Assembly: GCF_016545825.1 (NCBI RefSeq)
Contig: NC_052619.1
Span: forward strand, 47,616,127-47,680,126
DNA length: 64,000 bases
From: Eucalyptus grandis
Taxonomy: Eukaryota; Streptophyta; Magnoliopsida; Myrtales; Myrtaceae
Direction of reading: 5' to 3'
Below the pieces are notes generated by a model that was not told the origin of the DNA, did not search any database, and worked only from the letters and a program-made list of their open reading frames with translations. Shown here piece after piece: positions 35,883-47,482 of the stretch. The first letter of the stretch is position 1. Each line of letters opens with the position of its first letter. The translations under genes were made by a program, and so were the position numbers.

Positions 35883-38739
35883 TCAGAAATCTATCGGGTC
35901 AACTGGAAGAGATGTCGCCCTGTGAAGTGGTTGTGGAAGCAAAGCGCCTGAATAGAAAGTCTTGGCAGTGGTCATCTGCTCAGGGCTGTATGACCCACTC
36001 GCAGCCTCACGGCACTTGTCAGCTACATCGGCACATCTCTTCTCAGAATTAACTGGAGCAAGACGAGGGAGACAGTTTCCAGATGAAAATTCCTTGAGGA
36101 GATGTCCATTTGTTTCGATATCAGATTCGGGTGATGGAAACCGTGGAAGAACCCAATTAAGTCTATCTTTCCTCGGTACTGTGCAACTGTAACTTGCTCT
36201 AGGACTCGAGCACTTAGATTTGAACCCTAACTGTTTGTCTTTAAGCTCCCTCAACTGCATTTGGTACTTGGCCTTGAGCCATCTCAGTTCTTGCCTTATC
36301 TCATTCTCATAATCGTCTGAAAGAGCTTCCAAAGGATTTGCTGAATACGAGCTCCTTTCATTCAACTTACTCTCATTGTCCATAGTGATGATCTTCTCTT
36401 CATTTGGAGATTCGGATCCAGTAAATGCCTCATGTGCTTTGTCACAATGGATATCCCTCGATTCTTGCGAATTTGACTCTGGAACTTCGCGCTGAGCCCA
36501 AATGTCAGTGTGGGGGACTCCATAGCACTGGCTCAATGGGTCAGGCCCGGCTTTGGAACCTTCAACTTGGTATGTGATTTCTTCAAAACGACCGTGCACA
36601 GCGGCACCTTCGTGCTTGGAACACTGAAGAACTTGCAAGTTATGGGTCGAAGACGCATAATCCAACATTGAGCCACTTGAAGCACAAGTTTGACATATGC
36701 TTGTACTTTGGTGTTGAGAAATTTCCTCCACCGCAATTTCCCTTTTCCATTCTGGGACTAGTGTTGCGATTTCCCCATCAATCATGTCGGCTATTCTATT
36801 GACATCTTGGTCAGTAATGTCGAGTTCAGCAACCATTTCACTCGCCACACTCAATGCAGTGTCAGTCTCCAAATCGAATGGAAAGTATATGTTTCGAACG
36901 CGTCCTGTAAGGGAGAATTTGGCACTCAAAGTTCAGACTCAGGAACCAGTTTTGATCTTTAGGACAAATGGAGTAAAAGCAAGACTTATGTGAAACCGCT
37001 CACCTTCTTTATCTGCAATTCGAAGCCTCAGGAAAATTCCTTCATCTTCTTGTCTCCTTCCTTTGATGGTAATGTCGATGTCAGCTGGATACTCATCCTC
37101 TTGACAGGTGAATAGATTGATCTCGCTTGATTCAAACTCGAACTCATGATACTCCGACTTGTGTTCGTGTTCATAACCAAGATAATTAGAGCATGCATCG
37201 ATAAGTGAACTGGTACTCTGACAATTGCTATAAAGCGGTTGTCTTACGAGAGGACCTGCTTCATCACAGTCGCCATGGTAATTCAATGGCCTCAAATCAT
37301 AACCGTAATCGTCAATTTGAAGAAATGGGTCCTTTAATAGCTCCTTAGCAGGTAGCCTACGAGACACAGTAGCCAAGCATTTCTCCACAAATTCTCGCAC
37401 CTCAGGATCTTTAACTTTGTACAAAGCCTCTGGCTTTTTGCCCTATAACAAAGATACAGTCATGAGAAGAAGTGCAGAAATTTTCATATGCTCTAAAACA
37501 AAAGAGAAAAATTCATACAGAAATAACTTTCTTGTAGATCTGAGCAGGATGCGTGCACTCGCTGTATGGGTAGTCAAAAGTCACCATCTCTAGTATGCAC
37601 ATCCCGAAGGAATAAATGTCGACTAACTCATTATATTCCTCCTCATAAACCTCTGGAGCCATGAACTCCGGTGTTCCTGATCCATATCATCGAAAGAAAA
37701 AAATTTGGAACTCGTTACATCACCATATCACTTTGCGACTATCAAAATCTAATATCAAACAGGAGACTGACTGTATGTTAAACTTCTAGAGGTTGCGAAT
37801 TTACCAACACAGCGAGCAGCATGGGATTTCCTCAGAATCGCTGCGAGCCCGAGATCGCCAATCTTGACCTCTCCTTGGTTCCCATTGATGAAGATGTTGT
37901 CACACTTGAGATCCCTATGGATCACAGGCGGGTCATGGCAATGGAGGTACAGCAACCCTTTCAAAATCTGCCTACACCAATGCTTCACCGCTCTAATGTT
38001 GACCCTCTTATGTTTCAGCCTATATCTACAAAGAAACAAGAAGAACGTGAAATTAAAAGAAAAGAGTGCTAATCAGCTAATTAACAATCATTCTACTCAA
38101 AAGGCCATGTAAAAATGCATCAATCAATGAGATAAGGAAAGAAAATTAAGTGGATTTTAGTGATGCTTACTGTCTGAGAGTGCCAGAGGTGAACATTTCA
38201 GTGACAAAATTGATGTTCCTGTTGGTGGTATCCACCCAGGAAGTGTAGAACTTCATTATGTTCTCATGCTTCAATGTCTTGAGCAGGTGGATTTCGCGGT
38301 ACAGCCTCTCAAGATCTTCGGGTCTCTGCAGGAAATCATAGAGCTTCACTTGATTCCATGCCACTTCAATCCCTTCATACTCATCAAATGCTCTGTAACT
38401 ATAACAACACAAAAAATCATAAAGGAGAATCTGGAATAATCTCGCAATCATTTCCAAAACAAAGGGCATAAAAAAGACTCGAATTTAAGAAGAAAATCTC
38501 ATACACTGTCTTGGAAGCTCCTTTACCAAGAATTTCATTGTACTGCAACAGAAAGAAAAGCATCCATGAATTAAACATGTACCGGACAAGGTTATATTTT
38601 TAACAATAAATTAGAGAAAAATATATAATGTAAAGAGGTTGAGGCATGAGGGCATGAAGATTACTCTTCCATATCTTCCAGTAGGATCGACCTCCACGAA
38701 CTCAGACAAGTCCGGCTCAACATCTGAAACTCCGTTCAT
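35883..38739 (-). CDS. WNK family protein kinase (WNK1-like)
   Basis: Plant WNK kinases act in clock output, osmotic and abscisic-acid responses. Seven minus-strand exons close in phase: 38739-38665, 38542-38505, 38398-38171, 38025-37805, 37676-37519, 37442-37004 and 36904-35883, giving 726 residues. The kinase domain is at about 26-284. As in all WNKs the usual subdomain II lysine is missing (IEVAWNQV) and its role falls to the lysine of [10 protein letters not shown] (about residue 36). [17 protein letters not shown] in place of DFG, and [13 protein letters not shown] are present. An OSR1-type C-terminal domain follows at about 366-425 ([20 protein letters not shown]), then a probable coiled coil ([20 protein letters not shown]) and a conserved tail, [14 protein letters not shown]. 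The activation segment and the [20 protein letters not shown] stretch place it with the WNK1 group. The start is [20 protein letters not shown]. Confidence 0.93.
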
Positions 38740-39554
38740 TCCTCCTTCACTTCTCCTCTTCAGAGTTCTTGGCACTGAGATGGACACCGTCCTCTTCTTT
38801 GATGCAAAAACTGGAGATGAGGAGAGAATGAGAGCGAAAAGAGAGCACCAATACGGGTCGCGGACGATATTAATAGTGCCCAGAAAGCTGAAAACGAAAA
38901 AAATATTGATTTTTTCATAAATTTGTGAAGGGGAATCAGAGAGAGAGAGAGAGAGAGACCTCGGTTAGTTCATCTACAGAGGACAAGGCTGCTTGCCAAC
39001 TACCCAAAGACAACGAGGCGGAAGATTTCACAAATTTTAAGCAACCAAAAAAAGAGAAAAATCAAGAAAACAAATGAGGAAAATAAACATACGGGCAAGA
39101 AATTTTGCAAGGCCTGCACTTCAGAGTGCCCCAACACCACAAAGGAACGCAACCCGACAAAACAGCTCTCTCTTTCGCTTGTCTGCTCTGTGCTTTGCCG
39201 TGCTTTCTATCTCATCACGAGCTGTGTGTAAATATTTAAATCTCGAAAATCACGAAACATGCAAAGACAGAAGCTCCTCCCTCCCTCTCTCTCTCTAGCA
39301 AAGGACCAACCAAATTTAAATTATTGCTATTTTGGATAACATTAAGCGAGTGGCGTTCTTGGAGATGAGAGGTGCGTGTTGATCTTTTGGGGGGAGATGG
39401 ATTGCTTTTATTAAAATCAAGAGAAATAGAATGGTGGGATTATTTTTTAAAATGTGTTGAATATGGTGGATCCGGTGGAATCTCGTGAATAGAATTATAA
39501 ATAAAAGGGGGCTTGGCAAAAGTGACGAAAGAAATTTCAAAGGTGAGACGACAG
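38740..39554 (-). promoter_or_regulatory. WNK 5' leader and promoter region
   Basis: A (GA)n run at 38938-38958 and a CT-rich stretch at 39276-39297 flank the likely leader. AT-rich tattta/tttaaat words near 39230-39242 could be a TATA region for the minus strand. I could not fix a transcription start or exclude a leader intron. A hAT-type element is inserted directly upstream. Confidence 0.4.
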
Positions 39555-40585
39555 TAGGGGTGAGCATGGTCCGGGTTGGTCCGGGCCACCCCCTAACCCT
39601 GTGACCAACCCGTACGGTGTCGGTCCTCAATTTTAGGACCGGGACCGACCCTATTGGCCTGGGACCAAGGACCGGGACCGGCCCAATGGGTTCGGTCCGG
39701 TTAAAGGTCAACCGGGACCGATCGATAATTTTTTTCGTTTTTTTTTATATTCCCTAAAAAAAGCAAACCTACAAATTCAAATTACACATCCATCGACAAT
39801 GCAACATTGTGCAACTAAACTATAAATACCAATACATATTTAGCAAATTTAAGATGACACAATAATAGAAATTTCGTGCGCTAACCGGCTCATCGAAATA
39901 TGTGACAATATGGAATGTTCTTGTAATCATCTATCTCTAATATTCATAACACCATATGCAAAAGCGTTTTTCTGCATTTGATCATGTAGAGTCCATTCAA
40001 CAAAAAAATGAGCTTCACACCACTTGACTAGCAAATTACCGTAGCAAGCTGCAAAGATCTACTACTCTACTCTTCAAAAACTTCTATCATTTGACACAAA
40101 TTGAAAAGGAAAGTGCAGTTGAAATTCATTAGTAAAATATAATTAAACCATAAAAAGTTCAAAATACTTAATATAAATCATGAATATATAACTTCACATC
40201 TTGTTAATTCACTTGAACTTCTAAACACCTTAAAACAAAACAAACGACACTTAATTAATACTCAACAAAAGTTTTAAATTGAAATTACTATTAGTGCTAT
40301 TGATAAAATATCTCAATATAATATAATATAACATACATTGTACTTAGGTTTGAATATATAAAATAATTATAAATAATATAATATAATATAATATAATATA
40401 CGGGGTTGGTCGGGGTTGGACCGACCCAAAACTCTAGACCGATGACCAAGCCCGCACGGATGTTGGTCCCGGGATTCGAGACCAAGGACCGACCTGGGTC
40501 CCCTTAGGAACCAGGACCGGGACCAAGCGGGGTTGGGCCGGTCTAGGTGGTCCGGGTCGACCCTAGAGCTGTCGCTTCACCCCTA
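39555..40585 (-). mobile_element. Non-autonomous hAT-type element, copy 2
   Basis: Same family as the element in HISN5 intron 5, but reversed: its right end matches the left end of copy 1 (agggtcgaccc...ctaggggtg on the complement). It starts TAGGGGTGAGCA, ends TTCACCCCTA, and is flanked by a perfect 8-bp duplication GACGACAG (39547-39554 and 40586-40593). It is 1,031 bp long and has no transposase. It lies about 0.8 kb upstream of the WNK start codon. Confidence 0.9.
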
Positions 40586-40593
40586 GACGACAG

Positions 40594-43452
40594 GGAGGTC
40601 TGAATTTTCAATTTGAATTTTATATTCTTGTTCATGGAATGCATACGAGGCTACTGAAATTTTTAGGAATTTTATGTACTTAAAAAAACTTGGATTGCTT
40701 GGTCAGGGATAGGATTCTATCTGGATTGGGCTTCTGGGTTTCATGTCAAACTAATGATGACATGCCACGTGCAATGTTTCCAACTAAACTTCTTTTGTTT
40801 GTAAATTGATTTGCATCAATATAAATATCTGATGGGCCAACTAAAAACGGAAAAAAGAAAGAAAGAAAGATAGATGAATAAACAATGTATTGGGATATGC
40901 ATTTTTGTCTATGTTAGTTTCAGTGAAAATATCTATATAGTATGATGAGTATATGTGTATAAATCATGTTACCATGTTCTTTTCTACTTTTGAAAAAAGA
41001 AAATATTTAATATCTAACATATTATTTGTTCGAATAGAAAGATGGCATCTTAAAAAGCATGAGAAATGAAAAGTTTATACATATGTCGAGGAGAGCAAAA
41101 TTTGGCTAAAGCAGAATTTATTGATGAACAAAATGAGTAGTGAGCTATAGCTCATTGATAATCTTGGATGTTGATACAACGAGATGGTCAGATTAGTACA
41201 TAGGCACGAATCAACATACTTGAAGGAAATCCATTGAAAAAATCATTGACGGCAAATAATTGTAGGTTTTGCTAAGTGTTGAAGTTGTGTAATTAATGAA
41301 CAAAACAGAGATTTGCCAACACATCATACGAAGCCAAAAATGTTGGATTGACACGGACGCATGATTGTCAAGTGGTGATGCCTATAATTTCGGGTTTTGT
41401 TGCGGAAAATCACGGTAAGTTGACAAAGGATCATGTCTAAAATTCCATAAAACATAACTGTTTATCAATAATTATAACATGGAGCTAGGAGGTTAGTCCT
41501 GGATTCAAAATCCACACCTGTTTTTTAAATAACTGCTGATGGTGGAATATAATGGTCTACCTTGTAATTATTGAGTATGACCAATCAACACCTAAACACT
41601 TTGTTCTTATGCAAATTTCCTTTTGATTTTACTTTCCTTCCGAATTTACCCTTCCGGCGCTTTCAAATTAACGCACCTTTTATCATTCTCATTACCTTTA
41701 ATTACCGTTACTTGCACTTTAATCTCCTTAGTTTTACAATCATTTGCATTATTCATAGTCAACATCCTTTTTCCTTAACTTTTGTCAAGTTTGATTTTCT
41801 TTCTTAGCATTCCCATTGCGTAATCCGTGATACTCCGCCCAACATGAAAAGTTCTTAATATTAGTTGAGTCCCTAATTCTCCAATAGATCGACATGCAAT
41901 AACACCTACAACTTCCCCCACTTCGACTATGTTGCCATAAATAGAACTTCTACCATAACATAATCGACAAATTTAAAATGCACTCCCAATGTAAAAGGGG
42001 TTGTATCATATATGACTAAAAATCCATCTCTTCTTTTGCTAGTTAAAAAGGTTACATTGGTCAACTTCGGATGTTAGATGTAAAACTCAAATTTCAACTA
42101 ATTACCAATAACACGAAGTGAGTTTACTTGAGTTTAAACATGACTGCGATCAATATAGATCAAAATTCAATTTCATTTTGATAACAACTTTGTGTCCCTC
42201 ATGTTGATATTGCCATAAATCCCCATTATATATTAGAAAATGCAAGGACGTAAAGTGTAAATCTATTTCCAACAACTATGGTCGATAATTCAAATTGCCT
42301 AATAATACCTAGTCGAGGTGCTTTCGGACATAAAAAGAAGAAGAAGGAAAATTGATGCATTCAGTAGTAGATGAAGTCCTCTTATAAACAAATATAAGGT
42401 TAAAGCCGAAAGTCACCCAAACCAAATATTATAAAGTTAATAATTGAAAACATGTACCAAGATTAATGAAGAAAACACTATTTATTGTACACTTTGCTGC
42501 TTAAGATTTTATTCTTTTGTGGAAAATTGTTCATGGATAAAATCACGGTGGTAAATTCCACAATTAGAAACGTTAATCTTAAAGCAAGAGTTAGATAAAG
42601 AAGCTAATGCTTGTGTAGGTGGGTCCCACGTAATCGTTTGCTGCGCATCCTTTGCCATCTTCACGGCCTTAAAGTAAGTGTGAAGCAAATGCTTCATTCA
42701 ATCAAAGATGCACGAGACAGGGGCATGTAAGCTCCATTGACAAAAAGTAGAAAGGGATGATAGTTTCGAGACTTTAATTCAATATAAAAAATCATGTTTG
42801 AACTTTTTAATTTGTGAAATGTAGCCCTTAATTTTGGCCTAATATGGAATGTTATCTCCGACTTTTTAATTTGTTCAATGTGATTCTTAAGCATTATAGA
42901 TCGGACCAAAATTCAAAAATTATATTAAATAAATCAGAAGTTTGAGACGATATTGCATCTGGTGATTTTTTTCGAGTAAATTTCCAGTGCATCTTAATTC
43001 TCCTAGGCTTCGTTGGATAGATAAAGGTGTATCCACAATTGCAGTGGATGAGCAGCTGTCACGCCATTCTTAAGGCGGAGAGACGAGAGTGGATTCCCTT
43101 TGGAAATTTCGACGGACCAATTAACGCATGGACTAGGAAAGCTGTCCAGTGTCCGGGTGCTCCGCCTATGGACTAAGAAACAGCCAAATAAAGAAAAATC
43201 AAAGTCGCCACCCGCATATAGACTAATAAACAGCCAAATAAAGAAAAATCAAATTCGCCACCCTCCGAGATACACCGTACATAAATGGATTACATAGTCT
43301 TTTACGAGATCACAAATTCAAATATATTATGTGACCAAATATATGACTGACTTTTGTCTCGAACTTTTGCTATCTCATGCAAAGAGACTTCCTTTTTTCT
43401 TATACTTTAATAGACTCGCGATGGCTAGCTAGTACACCTATACATTGATTGA
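40594..43452. other. Intergenic, no gene seen
   Basis: AT-rich sequence without a recognisable coding region. A short repeat (actaataaacagccaaataaag in two versions) lies at about 43170-43250. The words atttgttcaatgtgattct near 42868 resemble part of the inverted-repeat element at 46765-47130. Confidence 0.55.
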
Positions 43453-44222
43453 GGGGAAAAGTGCCAAAAAAGTCCTAAATCTTTTGTCATTGTGTCAATT
43501 TAGTCCTAAACCTTTTTTTAGTGTTGATTCAATCCTAAATATTTTTACGTTGTGTCAATTTAGTCATTTTCGGTCAATTTTGGCCGGATTTCCGATTTGG
43601 ACGCCGGTCGGCGACGTGCGCCTTATCGACGCCGCCGATGTGGACAATTTTTAATAATATTTTAATATTTTATTTAATTTTCTTTTATTATTATTTTTTT
43701 GGTCTTTTCCTCCAGTCGGTCATCGGACCTTGGCGACCGGCCAGAGGCAATGGCTGACGAGGCCAACCTCGCTAGCCACCTCTCGGGCGAGGCTCACCCT
43801 CGCCGGATCTGGCAAGGCTTGCCTCGCCCATGGGCGGGGGTCGGCGAGGGCGAGTCTTGCCTGGTTGAATACGACGAGGCGAGCCTCATTCGTGAGGTGG
43901 CCGACGAGGTTGGCCTCGCCCTCACCGGCCATCGCCTCGGGCGAGTCGCCGGACCTCGGCGATCGGTTGGAGGAAAAAGACAAAAATTTAAAAATAAAAT
44001 AAAATAAAAAATAAAAAAAATTATTAAAAGTTGTCAACGTCATCGCCAATGAAGCCATGTTAGTCGGCCGATATCCAGTTAGCGAAATCCGGCCAAAATT
44101 GGTCGGAAATGACTAAATTGATACAATGTAAAAATGTTTAGGACTAGATTGGCATCAAAAAAATGTTTAGGACTAAATTGGTACAAAAGCAAAAGGTTTA
44201 GAACTTTTTTGCACTTTTCCCT
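43453..44222. mobile_element. Non-autonomous Mutator-like element
   Basis: The 770-bp element starts GGGGAAAAGTGCC and ends GCACTTTTCCCT, and is flanked by a perfect 9-bp duplication ATTGATTGA (44-52 and 44223-44231 in the respective blocks, that is 43444-43452 and 44223-44231). The inverted ends are about 140 bp at roughly 80 per cent and themselves contain repeated tttagtcctaaac words. Long inverted ends and a 9-bp duplication are the Mutator pattern. The centre is GC-rich with gaggc/gcctc repeats and no coding sequence is recognised. Confidence 0.9.
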
Positions 44223-44601
44223 ATTGATTGAGTAACTATGCTCAAATTGAAAATTTCATATTCTCCACCTTTTTACTTATCCGGATTAGATTTCTGTAAA
44301 ATATGTGAGACTTTTATGTGCATTACCCTTTTACTTATCAAAAAGAAATTATTAATGCCACAAGAGATCTTAGATCGGTACATCTATGTTATATTTATCC
44401 TAAATTAATTTTTGCGTCATTATAAGATCTCAAATTGATGCCCTCGTGCCATGTTTACTCTAAATGTGTAATAAAAAAAATACCCACATCGTAATTATCC
44501 TAAAAATTAGTTTGAGCAAATGTGACACATACACATAAGATTAAAAAATTTTATAACATGAAAATTAATTAGGAGGTGAATATGTTGTGGAAGTACCAAT
44601 T

Positions 44602-45045
44602 TGAGATATTTAGTGGGACTCAAATTAAAATAAAAGAAAAAGACCAATCTCATCTCAACTTGGATTCTTCCTAAGGGGAACTAGGTCAATTTGTGGTTGA
44701 GAATAGTGCCGCAAGGCTTGTGGACATTTAACCCATCCTCACTCACTTCAAGCGCGGGATGCTACTATACCTGTCTACTCGGTAGTAGCCAGAACAGAAG
44801 TTCTGACGTGGTGTCTACCTTTACCACCGTGAGACCCCTAATTCCATGTATATTTTTGTCTTCCTGATAAAGAGGGAATATGAGGATAGCGCGGGGTCTC
44901 TCACCCCAGGCTAGTTTTCCCACCTGTTTTCTTCGTGAGCCTTTTAAGCACATGCTCAAGTCCAGTTTTGAGATATTTAGTGGACTCAAATTAAAATAAA
45001 AGAAAAAGACCAATCTCACCTCAACTTGGATTCTTCCTCGGGACC
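44602..45045. repeat. Direct repeat of about 75 bp around a 290-bp segment
   Basis: The sequence gagatatttagtgggactcaaattaaaataaaa..cttggattcttcct at 44602-44675 recurs at 44969-45037 with a few changes. The segment between them is less AT-rich and has no recognisable gene. The layout could be the footprint of an insertion or an unequal exchange. Confidence 0.7.
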
Positions 45046-46764
45046 CTTAAAAGAGACTGGGATTGGAATATATCGGACATCATCTCCTCGTTTTCTTGAA
45101 AGAAGACCATCATGCACATCTAGATCCTTCGTTTCGGAAGCAAAATCCGACCCGTCGTCTCCAGCATTAAATGATCCTAAATTGGAGTTGAATTATATAC
45201 ATTGAGCTCGATTTCCTTCTCCTTCCGTAGAGAAACCGGTCGTCGCCTATACAAGTCTGTTTCCAGACATTTTAAGTATGTTTCCGGACATTTTAAGTAT
45301 CCAATTTTATCCTAAATACATATAATCTGACGCATTTCGACTTTCGATTTTACCCTCAAGACATCGAAGAATCATTAGGCTTTGAATTTTTCGTTTTTAT
45401 CCTAAAGACACCTATGACAATGTAAACTAATAAAAGAATAACCTAAATACTAACATACCTAATTGTAAGAAAATTACAATAAATGATTCATTATATAAAA
45501 ATTGGCAATTTTTTTTGAAAAAAGCTTATCTTATGACTATGTATCAATGAATTTTACCATACATCAATGATCAACGACTTCAATTTTTTTTTTTAAAAAC
45601 ATTTTATCGATCTAATTCACTTAACCGTTGATTAGTAAATATGCTATTTTGTTATGCTCCTTAAAAAATTGTGACGACGTAACAAGCTCCTTGAAAATTG
45701 AGAGTGTATAATGATTTATAAGAATAAGATTCTCATAACCAAAGAAGTAAATTATCTTTTACATCTAATTATTCTTTTACATTCCTCAACTATATTTACT
45801 TCACCTTTGGAGTATAAAAAATTTGTTACGCAATACTTTACAAAAGTGCATATATTAATAGCATAACTCTTGCGTTTGATACAATCGCATTTTGTTCGGG
45901 TCACGTTGATTCTATTTTAAGGGAAAAAACACTAGCAGCCGCTCTAGACTTAAGTTGTGCGGTATGAAATACATTGACTACATATTGCGACGAAAAGAAT
46001 GCGTTGGTTGTTTTGTACATAAGTTTTGTAACACCAAGTAATAGAATTCAAATGATACTTTGTAGTTTAGCACCGGACTTTTATTCGATAGACTAGACTT
46101 ATACATATTCTGTACCATGATTCGCACATCTAGGAGATACGTTATAAGACGTGGCGTATGTTGGATTTTCGCAAGTGCATTGATGCCATAACGACACGAA
46201 ACTTTCGAGTGCCTTCGACAGAAGGAGGATGCATGGCACCTCATTTGTCTTTTGTCGAGGAATCTGAGGAGATCAACCGGAATTTGAGGAGATCAACGAC
46301 GACATTTGCAAGACGTAGAGAATAGTCGCGCGAGGAATTCGTAGGGAAGACGATGGTACTGTTGTTTCTCCTAACGTTTAGTCAATTGCTAACTCCGAAA
46401 TGTCGGATTAAAACAAATCGTTATGTAAATTAAGCGAGTTCAGGTCCAAAGAGAAACTCAATTTGTCTCGCTCGAATCACTCCATTCGGAGAAGTTGTAA
46501 AGGCACCTTCCATCCCTCAAGCTCTTGAGAATAGTTCCAGAAAGTAATTAGCACATCTGATCCACCTTAAGAACTTATTAATTTACAACGATTAACATCG
46601 AGAAATGCGACAGAACACAAGGATTGACATCAAAACATCGCAGTTCACCAAACCTTAGTCGATCTAATAATTTGTAATCATATTCTTGTTATTATCAATC
46701 GAGTTCCTCCGATATAGTTCATTTCCAATTTTGTCGGAATATTCATACGTTGAATTGAAAAATA
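45046..46764. other. Intergenic, no gene seen
   Basis: AT-rich sequence with stop codons in all frames at short intervals. Nothing is recognised. Confidence 0.55.
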
Positions 46765-47130
46765 ATGATACCCAAACTTTAACTCAATGTGCAATATAAT
46801 ACTTAGATTTTTAATTTGTTTAGTATGATATCTGAATTTTGTCCCACTGTGTAATGTTGTCCCTAGACTTTTGATATATGTTTAATTTAGTTTAATATTC
46901 AATGTTATACTTTCATTAATTCAAGTTGAGATATAACATTGAAAATTTTTATATAGTTTATGACTAAATTGAATATTTACCAAAAGTCTAGGGATTGCAT
47001 TAAATAAATTAGAAGCTCACGAACCATTACATTGAGATAAAATTTAAGCACCATACTAAACAAATTAAAAGCATATAAATCATATTGTACAATAGATTAA
47101 ATTTCAGGGGTTATTTGTGTCATTTTTCCT
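46765..47130. repeat. Inverted-repeat element, MITE-like
   Basis: The left part (caatgtgcaatataatactt, ccctagacttttgatatatg) is matched in reverse by the right part (ccaaaagtctagggattgca, aaatcatattgtacaataga). It therefore folds on itself over about 360 bases around a centre near 46940. It lies directly upstream of SurE copy B and ends about 350 bases before its start codon. Confidence 0.65.
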
Positions 47131-47482
47131 AAGAAAATTTAACATTTTGGTGGCATATGAAAGTGGAAGTTAGAAGGTTGCGGAAACAAAATTCCCATCC
47201 CCTGCAAGAGGCAACGCCGAATCCGAATACGAATCCGAATAGGAAGCTACTACGCACTGCTCGACCAGTCGCTTTCCGCGGTCCCCCCACGATGGGCCCC
47301 GACCCGACCCGAACTCACCACGGTACGACCCGTCGTCCTATCCGTTATGGCAGTCCTTCACAAAACGCCGATCAAACCACCACGGACGAAGAGCAGAGCA
47401 AACGGAATTCTACCCCGTCACGTCTTCCGCTTGCTTTACTCATTCGAGCGCGAAGAAGAGGAGGACGACGACGACGGCGAAA

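Noticed and set aside
41460..41520. tRNA-like stretch with a GGATTCAAAATCC stem
   Set aside because: The cloverleaf cannot be completed, and no acceptor stem or conserved D and T arms are present.
43699..44058. Open frames on both strands in the GC-rich centre of the Mutator-like element
   Set aside because: They consist of repetitive Gly/Ala/Arg/Leu words caused by gcgagg repeats, appear in several frames at once, and lie wholly within a non-autonomous element.
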